Positions 34,453 through 42,769 of a DNA stretch of 64,000 nucleotides are shown here, piece after piece. The stretch spans positions 3,844,001 through 3,908,000 of the forward strand of contig NZ_CP046956.1 in NCBI RefSeq assembly GCF_017792025.1. Direction: 5' to 3'. The notes beneath the pieces are model-generated. The model was given only the letters and a program-made list of their open reading frames with translations. It did no database searches and was not told the DNA's origin. Every line of letters begins with the position of its first letter. Positions within the stretch are counted from its first letter, which is position 1. A program made the translations under genes and the position numbers. The stretch comes from Sediminibacillus dalangtanensis (GTDB taxonomy: Bacteria > Bacillota > Bacilli > Bacillales > Amphibacillaceae).

Positions 34453-35346
34453 TCAAACCTTCAGAAAACGAAAACTTGAGATGCGTTGTCTTTGATATTC
34501 CTTGCCTTGTGCAGGCTGTTTTTCTAAACATTTTCTGTAAAACGGCAGTGCCAATCGCATTTCCACTTTTTTCGCCAAATTATGCCAAATTGCGATGCCT
34601 TCTCTGTCGATATCCCCGAAATAAAAGAACTGGTGACTAGCAGCAACCGGATATTGCCGATCAAATTGCTCGATGCTCTGGATAATGGCCTTCCCCTTAC
34701 CATAAATAAGGGTTGCAAAAGCAGTTTGTTTGATGGCCGGCAACAAACCTTGATAAGTTGTTTTATTCTCGACAATCAAATGCCGTTGGGTAGGGGTTTG
34801 AATTTGTCCCGGGTTAATCGCAAACTGTAATGGGTCCGACACAGGCATGACTTGCATTTTATCGAATACTCGAACCCGTTCTAATAGTTCTTTTCCTTTT
34901 TTCTCGGTAATCCACTTCTCATCTCCAGCAATCTCATAGCTTCGTTCTGGTGCTGGAATGGCCTCTTTTGGAAAGCCCTTCATTTTTATGTACTGATCGA
35001 TTTTTTGTAAATAAGGCAAATCCTTTTGCCATTGTTTTGGATCCTGTTGGTAGTAGTAGTCTAGATTTATAGCAGAGTGGAATTGTACACGATATTGTTG
35101 GATGCTGTGATGGTGTCCTTTTTTTAGCTTCGCGCTGTTTATACGGTAATGAAGTGCGACCGATGGTTTTCTAGGCGAACGCCCCTTGCTTTTCACCATC
35201 GTCAGAATGCCCAAATTCTCTAGCGCGATCACCTCGTTCGCAAACGCTTCATAGCTATCAAAAAAAGGAGAGGATAGTTCTTGCAGGGTATTTATGTCGA
35301 TCGTTTTCTTGGGATATAAAGCAAGCGCTTCTTTCATCTCTTTCAT
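34453..35346 (-). CDS. Orphan JetD-like protein (DUF3322/DUF2220), C-terminally shortened
   Basis: A 297-residue protein with an N-terminal winged-helix part (TLQELSSPFFDSYEAFANEV, IALENLGILTMVKSKGRSP) and a Toprim-like C-terminal domain with the signature FFYFGDIDREGIAIWHNLAK seen in JetD, the nuclease of the Wadjet anti-plasmid system. The frame stops soon after (RISSFRFLKV), whereas Toprim proteins of this family normally continue for some tens of residues, so the C-terminus appears cut. No jetA, jetB or jetC gene is present nearby. It may be a lone toprim nuclease of other function or a relic of a defence system. Confidence 0.65.
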   Translation of the reverse strand: MKEMKEALALYPKKTIDINTLQELSSPFFDSYEAFANEVIALENLGILTMVKSKGRSPRKPSVALHYRINSAKLKKGHHHSIQQYRVQFHSAINLDYYYQQDPKQWQKDLPYLQKIDQYIKMKGFPKEAIPAPERSYEIAGDEKWITEKKGKELLERVRVFDKMQVMPVSDPLQFAINPGQIQTPTQRHLIVENKTTYQGLLPAIKQTAFATLIYGKGKAIIQSIEQFDRQYPVAASHQFFYFGDIDREGIAIWHNLAKKVEMRLALPFYRKCLEKQPAQGKEYQRQRISSFRFLKV

Positions 35347-35516
35347 GGAACGTCCCACCCTATAGATATGTTAAATCTCATTTTATTTTAGCATAATGCA
35401 CGGGGTGGTGTCTGTGAGGTGGAGGCTGTGTTGTTGAAGTACACATTGTCATATCTTCCCACCCTTCCTCGTCTTTTAGGATGAAATAACAATAGGATGT
35501 TATCTTATGACTCACA

Positions 35517-35604
35517 CGTGGGATGTTGTCATTGTTGGTGGTGGACTAGCAGGTTCTGTTGCGGCAAATGCTTTAAAAAAACGATTTATCTATCCTACTT
35601 TTAG
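35517..35604 (+). pseudogene. N-terminal fragment of a FAD-dependent oxidoreductase
   Basis: From an ATG at 35517 the frame reads MTHTWDVVIVGGGLAGSVAA then NALKK and stops. VVIVGGGLAGS is a textbook FAD-binding Rossmann motif (GxGxxG). The body of the enzyme is missing here. A matching C-terminal fragment lies at 36203-36352 beyond a gene on the other strand. Confidence 0.7.
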
Positions 35605-35677
35605 AAAGGCTCTGTTAACCTTTAAAGTTGAAAAATAAAATTCGGAAAACCCTTAATTAAAGGTTTCCCAATTCTTG

Positions 35678-36151
35678 TTATCCACCTGTTAATATATGCT
35701 CTAAATATATAATCCCCATAAAAAATAGCCAGACTGCTAATGGAATTGCTAAACTCTTGATGGCTTGTAATGGTTTATAATCTTTATTTTTCCTTTGTAG
35801 GACTCTATCGGTAATAAAGAACAAAATAGAAGCACCTAAACTATACAATAGTAATATAAGACCAAAAACAGCGTGCAAAATCCCAGAGAAAATTATTTCA
35901 GATTTTCCATTTTTCATTTTTGTTGAAATAAATTGACTAACTTTATCACTAATGATAGAGGTTAACACTCCATAAATTAAAATTGCCGGGAAACTATACA
36001 TCAAATAAACAGGCGTGGCTAATACAACTGCAAATAAATAATTTGGTATTGATGAAATAGTTTCACCAAATGGATTTGGCACTATTAGACCTAACAAAAT
36101 AGCAAACATAGAACCAGAGACAGATGCCGAAATAATTTTTCTTGATATCAT
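35678..36151 (-). CDS. Membrane protein with about five helices
   Basis: A 157-residue protein starting at 36151 behind GGAGGTGAACAAA. Hydrophobic segments are at about residues 8-25, 33-52, 56-72, 90-112 and 132-150, with a basic STKMKNGKSE loop between the third and fourth. No family motif recognised. Its location between the two ends of one oxidoreductase gene, on the opposite strand, shows that it arrived by replacement or insertion. A palindromic hairpin at 35644-35668 lies just after its stop and may end its transcript. Confidence 0.6.
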   Translation of the reverse strand: MISRKIISASVSGSMFAILLGLIVPNPFGETISSIPNYLFAVVLATPVYLMYSFPAILIYGVLTSIISDKVSQFISTKMKNGKSEIIFSGILHAVFGLILLLYSLGASILFFITDRVLQRKNKDYKPLQAIKSLAIPLAVWLFFMGIIYLEHILTGG

Positions 36152-36202
36152 TTTGTTCACCTCCATATTCAGTATATACATAGTTTAATGAAAGGCTAAA
36201 TG

Positions 36203-36352
36203 TTGAACTTGAACTTAGCCAATCTCAAACTATCATATGTTTCAGTCATTTCAAATACAAACTGGGCTTCTCCTCATTCTATATTGTCAGAAGGAGCTAT
36301 TAGAAACGGGAAACAGGCAGCTGAAGAAATTATTCAGAAAGAAAAGAGGTGA
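36203..36352 (+). pseudogene. C-terminal fragment of a FAD-dependent oxidoreductase
   Basis: The frame ending at 36352 reads NTNWASPHSILSEGAIRNGK then QAAEEIIQKEKR, the usual C-terminal end of flavin amine-oxidase-type proteins (SEGAI..GK.AAE.I). No start is present. It directly precedes the sigma-factor relic. Oxidoreductases commonly neighbour ECF41/SigJ-type sigma genes, so the two were probably one operon. Confidence 0.55.
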
Positions 36353-36354
36353 AT

Positions 36355-37226
36355 ATGGTGCAGATTAGTAACGAGGATTATAAACAATTTAAACCGTTGT
36401 TGTTTTCAATCGGTTATCGGATGTTAGGTTCTGTAGCAGAACAGAAGCAGAAGATATGGTACAAGAAACTTTTCTAAAAGCGTATCAAATTGATGACCAG
36501 AAGATAGATAATAAGAAAGCATATCTCTGCAAAATCATGACAAACCGCTGTCTTGATGCATTAAGATGGGCACGCTATAGACGGGAATATTACGTAGGAC
36601 CATGGAATCCTTAACCCCTATTGCTAGAGAGTACACATGACATTGATCTCTCGGAAGTTGTTCTTCAAAAGGAAGGATTGAGTATTGCCTATTTAGGAAT
36701 GATGGAACATTTAGCACCGGATTAACGGGCAGTCCTCCTTTTAAGAGAAGTATTTCATTTATCCTATTCGGAGATTAGTAACTTCATTGATAAGAAAGAA
36801 GAAAATTGCAGGAAAATTTTTAGCCGGGCCAAGCAAAAAATTTCGAGTATAGAGGGTGAAAGTTTAAACTATGAGAAGAATAAATCCCTTATCGATCGCT
36901 TTATCCAAGCGTTTCAAATGCAAAATATCGATTCCTTATTAGAACTCATATCTGAAGTAGTCACTCTCTATTCCGACGGCGGAGGAAAAGTCAACGCCGC
37001 TGTTCGTCCAATCGAATCCCGATCCAATGTTTTGGCCTTTTTATACGGGATATTCAATAAGGCTCCTGAAGACTTTTATTTTGAAGTCAAGAAGTTCAAT
37101 GGTCAGCCAACCATTGTGACCTATGTAAATGGTAAGGTTCAAAGTATCATTAGTTTTTATATACGTAATGATAAATTTAACGAAATGTATATTACCATGA
37201 ATCCTGATAAGCTTCCGACTTATTAA
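36355..37226 (+). pseudogene. SigJ/ECF41-type sigma factor with SnoaL-like tail, disrupted
   Basis: The ATG at 36355 starts VQISNEDYKQFKPLLFSIGY and RMLGSVAE of sigma region 2. A small insertion near 36440 shifts the frame before DMVQETFLKAYQ. In-frame stops follow at about 36612 (GPWNP then stop) and 36723 (LAPD then stop RAVLLL), and region 4 (FHLSYSEISNFIDKKEENCR) and the SnoaL-like tail from about 36890 (FIQAFQMQNIDSLLELISEV, YSDGGGKVNAAVRP) remain readable to 37226. The YSDGGGK motif is typical of the ECF41 C-terminal domain, which regulates the sigma factor in cis. The last 102 codons form an open frame but have no start of their own. Confidence 0.85.
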
Positions 37227-37386
37227 AAAAAGGGATAATAAGTTGGTCAAAATGAGACTGTCTCTAAAGTTTAGTTAATTACAACCTTTTGAAACAGCCT
37301 CTTCATTTTCTATCAAATAACTACAATATTAAGATAACCAGCCTTATCAATTAAAGGGCTGATTAACAAGCGTTAATCAGCTTTTT

Positions 37387-37419
37387 CGGTGGTTAAACGG
37401 TGGTTAAACGGTGGTTAAA
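37387..37419 (+). repeat. Three exact tandem copies of an 11-base unit
   Basis: CGGTGGTTAAA is repeated three times in a row, in the 310-base intergenic space between the sigma relic and the SDR gene. The rest of that interval (37227-37538) has no gene. AGACTGTCTCTAAAG at about 37250 recalls common Bacillaceae terminator arms but forms no long stem. Confidence 0.9.
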
Positions 37420-37538
37420 CAGGTTTAGGTTAAGAAATGGGAAGAGTACTGTCTTGTTAATAGTTATCAAGAATTTATATACTCATCCCAATTGGATTTC
37501 TAAATCCTCTAAAATACTAGTCTCTGCCTAAGGTTTCC

Positions 37539-38273
37539 TTACACCATTGGTTTAATGACCACTTCACTTACATCGGTATTTTCTGGCTGTTCAAGCGCAT
37601 AGACAATAGCGCGAGCAATGGCCGTTGCTGGCAGAGCGGTACGCCGGTATTCCTTCATGAATTCCCTTGCATCGTTGTCGGTAATGCTATCAGCTAGTTC
37701 TGATTCCGTTACCCCTGGCGATAACAGGGTTACACGGATATCTTGCCCTACAGTCTCTTGACGCAATCCATCCGTTATTGCACGTACTGCATATTTGGTC
37801 GCGCAGTAGACAGCAGCTGTCGGGCTAACTTCGTAGGCACCGGTGGAAGCGATATTTATGAAATGACCGCAGCCTTGTTTTTTCATGACAGGAAGACCAG
37901 AGGCAATGCCATGGAGGACGCCGCGAATATTGACATCAATCATTCGGTTCCATTCTTCAATCTTCAATGCTTCCAAAGGAGAGAGCGGCATTACCCCTGC
38001 ATTGTTGACTATAGCATCCACCCGTCCAAAACGACTTTGGGCTAATCTAATGATTGCCTGCATCTGTTCTAATTCTGTCACATCGAGCTGTTGAACGACT
38101 ACAGAACCACCATCCGAAAGAATGTCAGATGCCAATGCCTCTAGTCTTTCCATACGTCTTGCCCCGATAACAAGATGAACGCCCATGCTTGCAAGCAGTC
38201 GGGCTGTTGCTTCACCAATTCCGCTGCTTGCCCCTGTAATCACAACAACTTTTTCATTAAGTGCAGACATCAT
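37539..38273 (-). CDS. Short-chain dehydrogenase/reductase
   Basis: A 244-residue classical SDR. The cofactor motif VVITGASSGIGEATA is at about residues 9-23, NNAGVMP at about 91-97, catalytic Ser in NIASTGAYE near 141 and YCATK with the Tyr and Lys near 155 and 159, followed by LLSPGVTESELAD. It is NAD(P)-dependent, and the substrate is unknown. Its start overlaps the stop of the Atu4866 gene (TAATG), so the two are cotranslated. Homologous pairs occur behind AraC-type regulators, as here. Confidence 0.92.
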   Translation of the reverse strand: MMSALNEKVVVITGASSGIGEATARLLASMGVHLVIGARRMERLEALASDILSDGGSVVVQQLDVTELEQMQAIIRLAQSRFGRVDAIVNNAGVMPLSPLEALKIEEWNRMIDVNIRGVLHGIASGLPVMKKQGCGHFINIASTGAYEVSPTAAVYCATKYAVRAITDGLRQETVGQDIRVTLLSPGVTESELADSITDNDAREFMKEYRRTALPATAIARAIVYALEQPENTDVSEVVIKPMV

Positions 38274-38545
38274 TATTTGCTCCCTTCACTGAGTTCTTCT
38301 AGATATAACACCATACCTGCATGGTAAAGCACCCCGTTGATAAAATCACCATCGGCAGTAAAGCCTGTATCGTCAATATATTCGATATGATTGCCCTTGA
38401 TGGTATAGTTGCCTTGGTAGGCACTTTTGCGGTCACCACGGGCTTCGTCGTATCGTCCGTTCGGAAGCAGCTCGTGACGAATATAGCCGTCCGCGGTCAC
38501 CCAGGTGCCCAAATAGGGATGTAAATGATCATGTTCTTTTTTCAT
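38273..38545 (-). CDS. Atu4866-family small protein
   Basis: A 90-residue soluble protein: YLGTWVTADGYIRHELLPNG, YDEARGDRKSAYQGNYTIKG then NHIEYIDDTGFTADGDFING and VLYHAGMVLY. This is the Atu4866 family, a small beta-barrel of unknown function, typically encoded beside SDR enzymes. AAAGGAGG precedes the ATG. First gene of an operon with the SDR, divergent from the AraC-type regulator. Confidence 0.85.
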   Translation of the reverse strand: MKKEHDHLHPYLGTWVTADGYIRHELLPNGRYDEARGDRKSAYQGNYTIKGNHIEYIDDTGFTADGDFINGVLYHAGMVLYLEELSEGSK

Positions 38546-38815
38546 TTCATAACCCTCCTTTCATATTTAAACGATGGATGGCACTCCATTTTTTGCAGGA
38601 TAAGATAACATAAATAAAGCGTACCAAAGAGCGAATAACAGAAACTTGATCAATTTCTTACCCTCCAATTAAGTGTCTCACCATAAATTCATTATGAACT
38701 TTTGAGCTAAGTAGGGGGTAGCCGAAAACTACACAATTATTGCCTAATACTCCAATAAAATATAGTATAGTGTAAGATATCTATAAATTTGCTGGAAAAG
38801 ATGGGGGAGTTGTCT

Positions 38816-39697
38816 ATGGAGCAAATGAAGGAATTAGCAGAGTTGATTGAGAGAAATGTAACGACGGATGGAACGCATGAGACGTCTATAGCAGGCTTAA
38901 GGTTTGTTCGCACCTCCCAGATTTCCGAACCGGTTTACTCTGTTTATGAACCGTCCCTATGTGTTGTAGCCCAAGGATCAAAATTGGTCTTGCTCGGGGA
39001 AGAAAGCTATAAGTATGATTCGGCCAGTTATTTGACTGCTTCTGTTCATTTACCGATCACTGGACAAATTGTAAAGGCTACACCTGAAAAACCTTATTTA
39101 TGTGTTCATTTGCAGCTTGAAATGAGTCAGATCTTTGAAGTCGTTCAATCATCGAATCAAGAAATCCCTAGTAGCTCCCCAGGACGTGGACTGGTAATCA
39201 GCCGGATAAATGACTCGCTCCTCGAAGTGGTATTACGGCTTATTCGGCTATTGGAGAACCCAAAGGATATACCAGTCCTAGCTGAAAGTATCAAACGTGA
39301 AATTATTTACCGGGTACTACAGAATGAACAGAATGAGTCCTTGAAGCATTTTGCACTTGTAGGTAGTCAGGCCCACCGGATTGCAAAGGCGATTGGGGTG
39401 TTGAACCAAAAATTTGATCAGCCCTTGAAGGTTGCCGATTTGGCGAAAGAAGCTAGAATGAGCTCCTCATCCTTCTACAATCACTTCAAGGAAGTCACGG
39501 GCATGAGTCCAATCCAGTATCAGAAACAGCTCCGGCTGCAGGAAGCACGCCGATTGCTTTTAACGGAAAACATGGAAGCAGCTGAGGCAGCGTTTCAGGT
39601 AGGTTATGAAAGTCCATCGCATTTCAGTCGGGAATACAGCCGTAGGTTTGGCCTGTCCCCAATGAAAGATATACGACTTTTGCGGGAAATGTTTTAA
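38816..39697 (+). CDS. AraC-family transcriptional regulator with N-terminal AraC_N domain
   Basis: A 293-residue regulator. The N-terminal part (YEPSLCVVAQGSKLVLLGEE, YDSASYLTASVHLPITGQIV) is the AraC_N (PF06719-type) ligand domain, and the C-terminal 100 residues hold two helix-turn-helix motifs (LKVADLAKEARMSSSSFYNH and AAEAAFQVGYESPSHFSREY, ending FGLSPMKDIR). It is divergent from the Atu4866-SDR operon across a 270-base gap and most likely regulates it. The start is the ATG at 38816 behind GGGGGAG. The longer frame lacks a site. Confidence 0.93.
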   Translation: MEQMKELAELIERNVTTDGTHETSIAGLRFVRTSQISEPVYSVYEPSLCVVAQGSKLVLLGEESYKYDSASYLTASVHLPITGQIVKATPEKPYLCVHLQLEMSQIFEVVQSSNQEIPSSSPGRGLVISRINDSLLEVVLRLIRLLENPKDIPVLAESIKREIIYRVLQNEQNESLKHFALVGSQAHRIAKAIGVLNQKFDQPLKVADLAKEARMSSSSFYNHFKEVTGMSPIQYQKQLRLQEARRLLLTENMEAAEAAFQVGYESPSHFSREYSRRFGLSPMKDIRLLREMF

Positions 39698-40103
39698 CCC
39701 ATGATTATTTCACTCCGAAATATAGGTTTTGGAGTTCAACTCCATGTCGGTATGGGGACTCTCTTGATCTATTTCATCAAATGAAAGCGTAGTTAATAGT
39801 ACAGAAGTGACCCATGATTTAAAATAGGACTCATACTCAAGATGGGGTTTGAGTACCTGATTTAAATTTTATTCACATACTTCGCTTTGACAAGATGCGA
39901 TCTTTCTGAATCATTAACATTTTTATCTTTTTGAATAAACTCATCTGATCTTTCCATAGAAAGTAACATAAATTTTCAAACTATTAATTCGAGATCAGAC
40001 CCCTTATCCGAAAAAAGGAACACTCAAAGTATATTGTTATTCAAGCATTGCTTTTGAGTAGAATTTTTGAACTTTTAAATTTATATAAGCCTATGTTCAT
40101 TGG
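39698..40103. other. Intergenic stretch with a C-terminal gene fragment on the minus strand
   Basis: A frame without a start reads HLEYESYFKSWVTSVLLTTL, SFDEIDQESPHTDMELNSKT and stops at 39710. The DNA at 39733-39766 resembles 31521-31556 (shared TTCAACTCCATGT and CTCTTGA blocks in the same orientation). Both are probably tails of lost genes. Nothing else is supported here. Confidence 0.3.
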
Positions 40104-40988
40104 TTAACTAACAATTTTTACTTTATCATTGACTCGTAAGTATCTGATAAACATCTCATTATCGGGAGATATGCCTGAGACTTTGAAGATTCCAACAAAC
40201 CTATACCTATTAAATCCAAGATTATCTTTGTATTTTGCAAATACTGCCCTTTCACGGCCAGATTCAACTTCTTCCATATAGCTTCCGCTTCTTTCTTTGG
40301 CAATTCCCCCATCTTGGTGGGATTCATCAATGTATGACCAATCTTCTGCTAATATATTTAGCCAACCTCCAGCTACTGACTTAGTATTCCCATTTTCTAT
40401 AATTGAGAGTTTTGGACACCACAACCACAGTTTATCTTTCACCCTAAAATAACTCCGTTGGTATCTTTTAGCATTTTTCCCGAATACAGTATTGGCTATA
40501 TCCTTTATATCCATAAATGATATATCATCGTAAATGGTTAGATATTCTTGTTGTTTCAACTGCTTTAATTCTTCTTCATATGTTTTCCACTTCAAAATAG
40601 TTTTTGAAGCCTTATCTTGGATAACTGATACAATCTCATTGATGCTATCATTTATCTCTTCTAGTGACTTAGTGGCATCAATTCTAAACCATTGAAAATC
40701 ATGAATAGAATCTTCATTAACAGCAGAAATAATATCATCCATTCGGAGTTTATCTTCTTTTTGATTTTCTTGATGGTATGCTTCATCCACTTCCACCCCT
40801 AGGTGTAATTGAGGGAAATATAGATCCATCAAAGCATATGTGCCATTTTGTCGTTTTACATATTGCTGACTAACAGGTTTAAGATTCATGTTGTCCAACT
40901 TATGCCAGATAGCAGTTAAAATATAATTCTCGTAATCTTTCCTCTTGGTACGTGAAAAGGTCTTTACTAAGTAATCACGCTTGTTCAT
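40104..40988 (-). CDS. AbaSI/PvuRts1I-like modification-dependent restriction endonuclease
   Basis: A 294-residue protein. The N-terminal domain (FSRTKRKDYENYILTAIWHK, YALMDLYFPQLHLGVEVDEA) is a Vsr/PD-(D/E)XK-type nuclease with Asp near 55 and the Glu-Val-Asp-Glu run near 66-69, and the C-terminal 110 residues (DKLWLWCPKLSIIENG, SVAGGWLNILAEDWSYIDES) take the place of the base-reading domain. The arrangement is as in AbaSI-family enzymes, which cut DNA with glucosylated or plain hydroxymethylcytosine, as in T-even phages. I recall the family opening closely, but the exact modification recognised is inferred. Start is the ATG at 40988. Confidence 0.65.
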   Translation of the reverse strand: MNKRDYLVKTFSRTKRKDYENYILTAIWHKLDNMNLKPVSQQYVKRQNGTYALMDLYFPQLHLGVEVDEAYHQENQKEDKLRMDDIISAVNEDSIHDFQWFRIDATKSLEEINDSINEIVSVIQDKASKTILKWKTYEEELKQLKQQEYLTIYDDISFMDIKDIANTVFGKNAKRYQRSYFRVKDKLWLWCPKLSIIENGNTKSVAGGWLNILAEDWSYIDESHQDGGIAKERSGSYMEEVESGRERAVFAKYKDNLGFNRYRFVGIFKVSGISPDNEMFIRYLRVNDKVKIVS

Positions 40989-41097
40989 CACTACACACCC
41001 TCTTATTAAATTACTTCAATTTCTTAGTCGTTATCACCAAAGGTAAGTTTATAAATCACACTAGATTTCTAAAAGAGGCAGTTTCTTGCTTTTTCTT

Positions 41098-41132
41098 TTT
41101 GTTCTTTTCATCAATTATTTATGATACGGTTC
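41098..41132 (-). repeat. Attachment-site repeat 1 (distal end of the element)
   Basis: On the minus strand GAACCGTATCATAAATAATTGATG-like sequence matches the rlmH end (GAACCGTATCACAAGTGATG) in 11 straight bases and most of the next ten. It contains the stop codon of the recombinase. The core TATCATAA equals the SCC attachment core of staphylococci. Confidence 0.7.
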
Positions 41133-41637
41133 TGCGTGTTTTAATAGATGGTAAAACATCTACAGAAGAAAACCAGAAGGTTATCTTCTTAATATCCTTC
41201 CGGTTCTCCTCAACGTGTATTTCTTTTATTAGCGACCTTATTAAAAGCTTTTTTTCTTTTCCATCCGCTTGGTCGAACAACTTATTAAAATTTTTCAAAG
41301 TATAAATAATCGATTCTTCATCAAGTTCTATATTATGGCTATCCAGTTTACTTTCTAATGACCGTAGATTATGTTCAACTTCATTTATTCTTTCTTGCAA
41401 GGCGTTCATTAACCGATTATAAGTGGTAGTTTCAATATCATCATTAAAGTAGTCATCATCAAGTTTGGTTCTCTTATCATATAATTTCTGCAACTGTTGC
41501 TTAAAAATTTTTATATCTTTAGCATATATACTGCTTTCGTTGTTCTGGTTGTCCCTTAACTCACTAATCAAATCGTTAATAAATTCTTTATTGTTAATCA
41601 TTCGCTTAATAACCTCTAATACCTTTGGTTCTATCAC
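41119..41637 (-). CDS. Large serine recombinase, C-terminal coiled-coil part (split off by a frameshift)
   Basis: A 172-residue segment that completes the recombinase encoded just upstream. It holds the DNA-arm coiled coil (IYAKDIKIFKQQLQKLYDKR, then YNRLMNALQERINEVEHNLR) and the final beta segment (LLIRSLIKEIHVEENRKDIK, ITFWFSSVDVL). The 4-base overlap GTGA with the upstream frame means that translation could restart here, but a missing base in the run AAAAAGAAG is the simpler reading. The last codons encode RTVS and a stop inside the attachment repeat. Confidence 0.8.
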   Translation of the reverse strand: MIEPKVLEVIKRMINNKEFINDLISELRDNQNNESSIYAKDIKIFKQQLQKLYDKRTKLDDDYFNDDIETTTYNRLMNALQERINEVEHNLRSLESKLDSHNIELDEESIIYTLKNFNKLFDQADGKEKKLLIRSLIKEIHVEENRKDIKKITFWFSSVDVLPSIKTRRTVS

Positions 41638-42656
41638 TTCTTTTTAATCAAGTTGGAACTACAAACAGACTTTCCTTTTGTGTGGAAGGCTTGGCACATA
41701 TAGTAGTATATGTAATCGCCTTTTCTCCCTTTAGCTTTACTCATTACAGTTCCCGCTCCACATTTAGGACACTTTAAAAGACCAGTTAATAACAAATTCC
41801 CATTAAAATTGCGATTAGTGGTAAATGATTTCTTTTGTGCTTCATTTACTGCTTGTACCTTATTCCACAACTCTTCAGATATAATAGGTTCATGATGCCC
41901 TTGCACAATTATTGGGTCGGTTTTACCCTTCCTTCTTTTAGTGCTCCATTCTGCATGTTTCCTCCAAACAAGTTTACCTCTATACACATGATTATGTAAT
42001 ACTGCCTTTACACCAGCTATGCTGAAATCTTTACCTTTTTTGGTTTTAAGTCCTTTTCCGTTCAGTATGTTGGTAATTACCTTGTATCCTTTACCGATTG
42101 ACCTTAACTCAAATATCTCTTTCACGATTTTACTTTCTTCTTCATTCACCACCAATTTTTTATTTTTAGAATCATACCCTAAAATTATACCGCCATTCCA
42201 ATACCCTTGTTCCGCTCGTTGCTTCATTCCTGAATTTACCCTATCAATTATTGTAGCTCTTTCATAACGAGCAAACGTACCTAATAAAGAAATAAACATG
42301 TAACCAGTTGGAGTAGATGAATCCATTTCTATTGAAGTAACTACCAGTTTCTTATTATTTGGTGTCAACTCATTATCTATTAGATTTACAACATCGGTAT
42401 TATTACGAGATAACCTATCCACTTTCCAAATTAAAATGACATCTACTCTATCCTTATTTAAATCTTTGAACAACCTTTGAATTTCAGGGCGGTCAAAATT
42501 CTTACCCGAGTATCCACCATCCCTATAAACATCATATATCTCATATCCTTTATTTTTTGCGTATTCTTTTAATGTATTTTCTTGAGCATCTAATGAATAA
42601 CCAGTTTTTTGTTCTTCTGTTGATACTCTTGTATAAATAGCTGCAACTTTACTCAT
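41634..42656 (-). CDS. Large serine recombinase, catalytic and zinc-ribbon part
   Basis: A 340-residue protein with the resolvase domain at 1-150 (catalytic Ser at 12 in AAIYTRVSTEEQ, RLSRNNTDVV, the FISLLGTFARYERATI region), the recombinase domain at 165-270 and a zinc ribbon (CPKCGAGTVMSKAKGRKGDY, then YYYMCQAFHTKGKSVCSSN). Large serine recombinases integrate and excise phages, ICEs and SCC elements. The protein ends at NLIKKK where homologues run on into the coiled coil, which follows here in the -1 frame. Together the parts make about 512 residues, a normal size. Activity depends on whether the frameshift is real. Confidence 0.9.
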   Translation of the reverse strand: MSKVAAIYTRVSTEEQKTGYSLDAQENTLKEYAKNKGYEIYDVYRDGGYSGKNFDRPEIQRLFKDLNKDRVDVILIWKVDRLSRNNTDVVNLIDNELTPNNKKLVVTSIEMDSSTPTGYMFISLLGTFARYERATIIDRVNSGMKQRAEQGYWNGGIILGYDSKNKKLVVNEEESKIVKEIFELRSIGKGYKVITNILNGKGLKTKKGKDFSIAGVKAVLHNHVYRGKLVWRKHAEWSTKRRKGKTDPIIVQGHHEPIISEELWNKVQAVNEAQKKSFTTNRNFNGNLLLTGLLKCPKCGAGTVMSKAKGRKGDYIYYYMCQAFHTKGKSVCSSNLIKKK

Positions 42657-42769
42657 TTGTACCTCTCCCTTTTTTCATAAAGCTAGAGGAGTTCTACCCC
42701 TAGCTTTTTTTGTTAGCATTTAAAGACATACTATATTTTCTAATCATTTCTGCTATTAACTTTATGGCT

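Noticed and set aside
37387..37419. Short CRISPR-like array
   Set aside because: The units are 11 bases with no spacers, so it is a plain tandem repeat.
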